In this document: one piece after another, positions 62,428 through 64,000 of the stretch
Layout of the letters: each line of letters opens with the position of its first letter
How positions within the stretch are numbered: the first letter of the stretch is position 1
Assembly (NCBI RefSeq): GCF_001427875.1
Contig: NZ_LMHK01000002.1
Location: 346,049-410,048, forward strand
Direction: 5' to 3'
From: Devosia sp. Root685
GTDB lineage: Bacteria > Pseudomonadota > Alphaproteobacteria > Rhizobiales > Devosiaceae
Length of the DNA: 64,000 nt
Made by a program: the position numbers and the translations under genes
The notes under the pieces: generated by a model
What the model saw: the letters and a program-made list of their open reading frames with translations, nothing else
Told to the model about the DNA's origin: nothing
Databases searched by the model: none

Positions 62428-63435
62428 TCACGCCCCATACGGGTCCCAGCCATTCGCCTGGAAGACGCCGATGATGTAGCCATAGCAGAAGGCAAAGGCG
62501 GTCTCGAACGGCGCTTCGCCGTCGATATGGGGCACGTGGTCGGGCATGATCATGCAATCGACGCCGACTTCCTTGTAGATTTTTAAGCTCGCCGCCATGT
62601 CCATGTCGCCGGCATCGGGGAATTCCTCGGTGAAGGAATAGCGGCCACCCTTGATGTTGCGGAAATGGACGTTGAAGATCTTCTTCCGCTCACCGAACCA
62701 GCGGATGATGTCGCCGATTTCCTCGCGCGGATTTTCGAGGCTTTCAGCAACCGTGCCCTGGCAGAAATTGAGCCCGTGATAGGGGCTTTCGGCGATGGAT
62801 ACGAATTTTTTGAGGCCCTCGGCAGAGCCCAGAACGCGCTCTTCCATGCCGCGATAACCGGGGCGCGTCAGCGGGTCGTGCGGATGACAGGCAAGGCGCA
62901 CTTTGCTCGCCTCGGCCACCGGCACGACGCGCTCGAGGAACCAAGTGATCCGCTCCCACATCTCGTCGGCACTGACAGTGCCGGCGCGGCTGGGCACCGC
63001 GTCATCGGTCGTCTGGTCGTGCCGGAAGGTGGACATGATGGCGCCGCCGCGACCAAGCTCGGACGGGGTGCGTGGAATGCCCAGAATATTGAAATTGTAC
63101 TTTGCCGCCTTGATACCCAAGGCGCCGAGCGTCTCGATCAGCCGGCAGATGCTATCGACTTCACGCTCCCTCTCCGGATCCTGGCCAAGGACGATCGAAG
63201 GCGATTTAACCTTGTCGACACCAGCCGAGGACATGGGCAATTGCACCATGTCGAGCACGAGGCCGGCCGCCTCGATGCGCTCGATATGGCGCACGAGGAC
63301 ATCGCGCGTCCAATCATGTGGATTACCGACCGGATCGACGCAGACATGGCGCAGGCCCAGCTGCGCCAGCTGGCGCAGGTGGCGATCCCCGACCTCGTTG
63401 AACTTTTCTCCGCTGAGCTGAGTGCCCACATACAT
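62428..63435 (-). CDS. uxuA: Mannonate dehydratase (UxuA-like)
   Basis: This 335-residue TIM-barrel enzyme of the UxuA/xylose-isomerase-like group has the visible marks AAKYNFNILGIPRTP, VRLACHPHDPLTRPGYRGM, LNFCQGTVAES, VHFRNIKGG and MPDHVPHIDGE, where His, Cys and Asp would bind the metal. It would dehydrate D-mannonate to 2-keto-3-deoxygluconate in the isomerase route for glucuronate. It is divergent from a GntR regulator and close to kdgD. Some relatives act on other aldonates, so the exact substrate is uncertain. Confidence 0.82.
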   Translation of the reverse strand: MYVGTQLSGEKFNEVGDRHLRQLAQLGLRHVCVDPVGNPHDWTRDVLVRHIERIEAAGLVLDMVQLPMSSAGVDKVKSPSIVLGQDPEREREVDSICRLIETLGALGIKAAKYNFNILGIPRTPSELGRGGAIMSTFRHDQTTDDAVPSRAGTVSADEMWERITWFLERVVPVAEASKVRLACHPHDPLTRPGYRGMEERVLGSAEGLKKFVSIAESPYHGLNFCQGTVAESLENPREEIGDIIRWFGERKKIFNVHFRNIKGGRYSFTEEFPDAGDMDMAASLKIYKEVGVDCMIMPDHVPHIDGEAPFETAFAFCYGYIIGVFQANGWDPYGA

Positions 63436-63655
63436 GCCACTATTCCTAAAGCATTATGACTTCTACCAAGCTGTATGAAATATCTTGATCTGGTACAAGC
63501 CGGAGGCTAGTCACCTGCCGAGGATTTTATTCGATTTTCGGCATTGAGCACGCAAGCAGGATGACAAATCCGGCGTAACATGGCATGCGATAGGCACCGC
63601 ATTCGGCGGCTAAGTGTTAGCAGACTGTTATCATCGAGAATGCGAAAACCCGAAA

Positions 63656-64000
63656 ATGGCTGAAATCGAAGCGCTGCGACTGACCGATCGCGTGAAAGAC
63701 GGGCTGGTCCGGATGATCACCGACAGCGGCCTCAAGCCCGGCGACAAATTACCGCCCGCCGACAAGCTCTGCGAAACCTTCGATGTGAGCCGCACCGTGG
63801 TGCGCGAAGCCATTGCGAGCCTCAAGGCCGAGGGGCGCCTCCGTTCGCTGCGCGGGAGCGGCGTCTATGTCAGCGAACCGCCCAAAGTGCTCGGCGGCTC
63901 CATGTTCATGAAAGCGCCCCAGGATATTGCCGAAGTGCTTGACCTGATCGAATTCCGCATGAGCGTCGAGATCGAGGCGGCGGGGCTGGCGGCGGAGCGG
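63656..64000 (+). CDS. GntR-family regulator (FadR/FCD type), N-terminal part cut by window edge
   Basis: The first 115 codons are inside the window from the ATG at 63656. The winged helix-turn-helix is clear (LKPGDKLPPADKLCETFDVS, RTVVREAIASLKAEGRL, GSGVYV at residues about 26-72). The start of an FCD effector domain follows (DIAEVLDLIEFRMSVEIEAA). FadR-type GntR proteins such as UxuR, ExuR and KdgR control sugar-acid genes, and this one is divergent from uxuA, so it probably governs the uronate module. Confidence 0.85.
   Translation, partial: MAEIEALRLTDRVKDGLVRMITDSGLKPGDKLPPADKLCETFDVSRTVVREAIASLKAEGRLRSLRGSGVYVSEPPKVLGGSMFMKAPQDIAEVLDLIEFRMSVEIEAAGLAAER

Overview
The window reads as a GC-rich alphaproteobacterial chromosome segment, most likely from the Hyphomicrobiales (Devosia-like). 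This is inferred from Ugp/Smo-type sugar ABC transporters, a UgpQ-GlpR tail, NasT-NasS nitrate control and many short palindromic intergenic repeats. No species call is possible from sequence reading alone. No tRNA, rRNA, insertion sequence, prophage or CRISPR array was seen.

Layout. (1) 1-4850: a fucoside module on the minus strand (alpha-L-fucosidase, nucleotidyltransferase, substrate-binding protein, start of a permease) with a divergent LacI regulator and two matching operators. (2) 4847-14065: a polyol module on the minus strand (SmoE/F/G/K-like ABC transporter, mannitol-type dehydrogenase, D-ribulokinase, SorC-type regulator), broken up by palindromic repeats. (3) 14239-14721: a NUDIX hydrolase. 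(4) 15077-36945: a large-adhesin locus. It holds a small secreted Cys protein, a TolC-like outer membrane protein, a LapB-like ABC exporter with an inactive C39 domain, a LapC-like adaptor, a ribbon-helix-helix protein, a 4,685-residue RTX adhesin with a TAAG site near its N-terminus, a LapG-like periplasmic protease with an intact Cys-His-Asp triad, and a stand-alone degenerate GGDEF protein that has lost its active site but keeps an RxxD I-site. No LapD is visible.

(5) 36979-45533: a Na/Pi symporter divergent from ugpBAEC-ugpQ-glpR-HAD phosphatase, with two GlpR-like palindromes in the shared promoter region. (6) 45615-54403: nitrite assimilation (nasT, nasS, a sigma-54 promoter plus a NasT-type attenuator leader, nirB, nirD, nirC, cysG, an MFS exporter). 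(7) 54400-64000: a sugar-acid (uronate) module with uronate dehydrogenase-like protein, a family-5 ABC transporter, KdgD, a UxuA-like mannonate dehydratase and a partial GntR regulator.

The genes suggest a plant- or organic-matter-associated heterotroph that scavenges fucosides, polyols, glycerol phosphodiesters, uronates and nitrite, and attaches to surfaces through a giant adhesin. The most notable item is the adhesin locus, where a GGDEF-only pseudo-enzyme stands where a LapD-type c-di-GMP receptor would be expected.
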